A stretch of DNA of 36,626 nucleotides. Source: a virus. The stretch covers positions 1 through 36,626 of the IMG/VR virus record IMGVR_UViG_3300044837_000042; one strand, 5' to 3'. A model generated the notes under the pieces. It was not told where the DNA came from, searched no databases, and was given only the letters and a program-made list of their open reading frames with translations. The position numbers and the translations under genes were made by a program. This document shows positions 36,340-36,626 of the stretch, in pieces (the first letter of the stretch is position 1; each line of letters begins with the position of its first letter).

Positions 36340-36549
36340 ATGTTCGTTGATCGCGTCAACGGCGAGATTTGCGGCTCCTATGCCAGCCCGCAGCACGAAG
36401 GGCAGGAGGAATTGCCAGACGATAGTAGCGAACTGGCCGCCTTCTTCCAGAGAATTAGCCCCGAACCGATCGCGTCAACTCCGACGCAAAAACTGGAGGC
36501 TATTGGCCTTTCGGTGGCAGACCTCAAACAACTACTCGGCATCGCTTAG
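36340..36549 (+). CDS. Small phage protein near tail fibre, unknown (69 aa)
   Basis: GGGAG precedes the ATG. The product starts MFVDRVNGEICGSYASPQHE and ends in a helical PTQKLEAIGLSVADLKQLLG. It lies after the tail-fibre gene, a place where small accessory proteins are common. No family can be named. Confidence 0.6.
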   Translation: MFVDRVNGEICGSYASPQHEGQEELPDDSSELAAFFQRISPEPIASTPTQKLEAIGLSVADLKQLLGIA

Positions 36550-36559
36550 GAGACGATCA

Positions 36560-36626
36560 ATGTTCGATGACATGAAAAAAGCGGGGAAGCACTACCTCGC
36601 TATAGCCGCGTCCACGACGGTGACGC
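36560..36626 (+). CDS. Partial CDS at right edge, unknown
   Basis: ATG follows a good AGGAGA site. The visible start is MFDDMKKAGKHYLAIAASTT, with a hydrophobic trend that could begin a membrane protein such as a holin. The rest is outside the window. Confidence 0.4.
   Translation, partial: MFDDMKKAGKHYLAIAASTTVT

Noticed and set aside
1-36626. tRNA or rRNA genes
   Set aside because: I saw no cloverleaf with a TTCRANNC arm or rRNA-like sequence on either strand, though reading by eye could miss a divergent tRNA.

Overview
The window is most of a temperate, probably short-tailed (podovirus-like) phage or prophage from a high-GC alphaproteobacterium, most likely a Rhizobiales-type host. Supporting signs are a GapR/DUF2312 domain, ERF and NinB recombination genes, frequent GTG/TTG starts, very high GC, and a virion module of terminase, large portal with coiled-coil tail, scaffold, capsid, adaptor, stabilisation-like and ejection-type proteins with no tape measure or contractile sheath. 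No integrase, attachment site, host flank, tRNA or lysis cassette is visible, so free phage and integrated prophage cannot be told apart. The window starts inside one phage gene and ends inside another.

Layout. (1) 1-7296, minus strand: a leftward early operon of about 20 small genes, most joined by 4-base ATGA/GTGA overlaps. It holds ERF annealing protein, NinB, an HNH nuclease, a RyR-domain protein and many unknowns. Several genes share short DNA repeats that encode peptide modules. (2) 7297-8183: the lysogeny switch. An S24-type repressor gene lies between a leftward promoter/operator (7323-7364) and a rightward one (8148-8176). The two promoters match in layout, with the motif TTCCATWACGGCA between the -35 and -10 boxes. 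(3) 8184-15226, plus strand: the rightward early operon. It has a Cro-like protein, two HNH-type proteins, a GapR-domain/HTH fusion, a DnaA domain IV protein, DUF1064, a DnaT-like replication protein, small unknowns and a TylF-like methyltransferase. (4) 15274-15362: a short intergenic stretch with a palindrome and a hairpin just before the terminase genes. (5) 15363-36626, plus strand: the late virion module, with two minus-strand islands (a lipoprotein at 30363-30578 and a possible membrane peptide at 36215-36325).

How it fits together. The repressor probably silences both early promoters. On induction the left operon supplies recombination functions and the right operon supplies replication initiation (GapR-HTH plus DnaA-IV plus DnaT-like). 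The late block then builds and fills the capsid.

The most unusual content is cargo. A glycosyltransferase-like gene sits between the large terminase and portal genes, and the TylF-like methyltransferase lies about 2 kb upstream. A lipoprotein/PP-loop (PAPS reductase-like) pair and a GNAT-like acetyltransferase sit in the tail region, and a beta-helix tailspike lies between the head and adaptor genes. Together they suggest surface-glycan or nucleotide chemistry carried by the phage. This is inference from families and position; no function was tested here.
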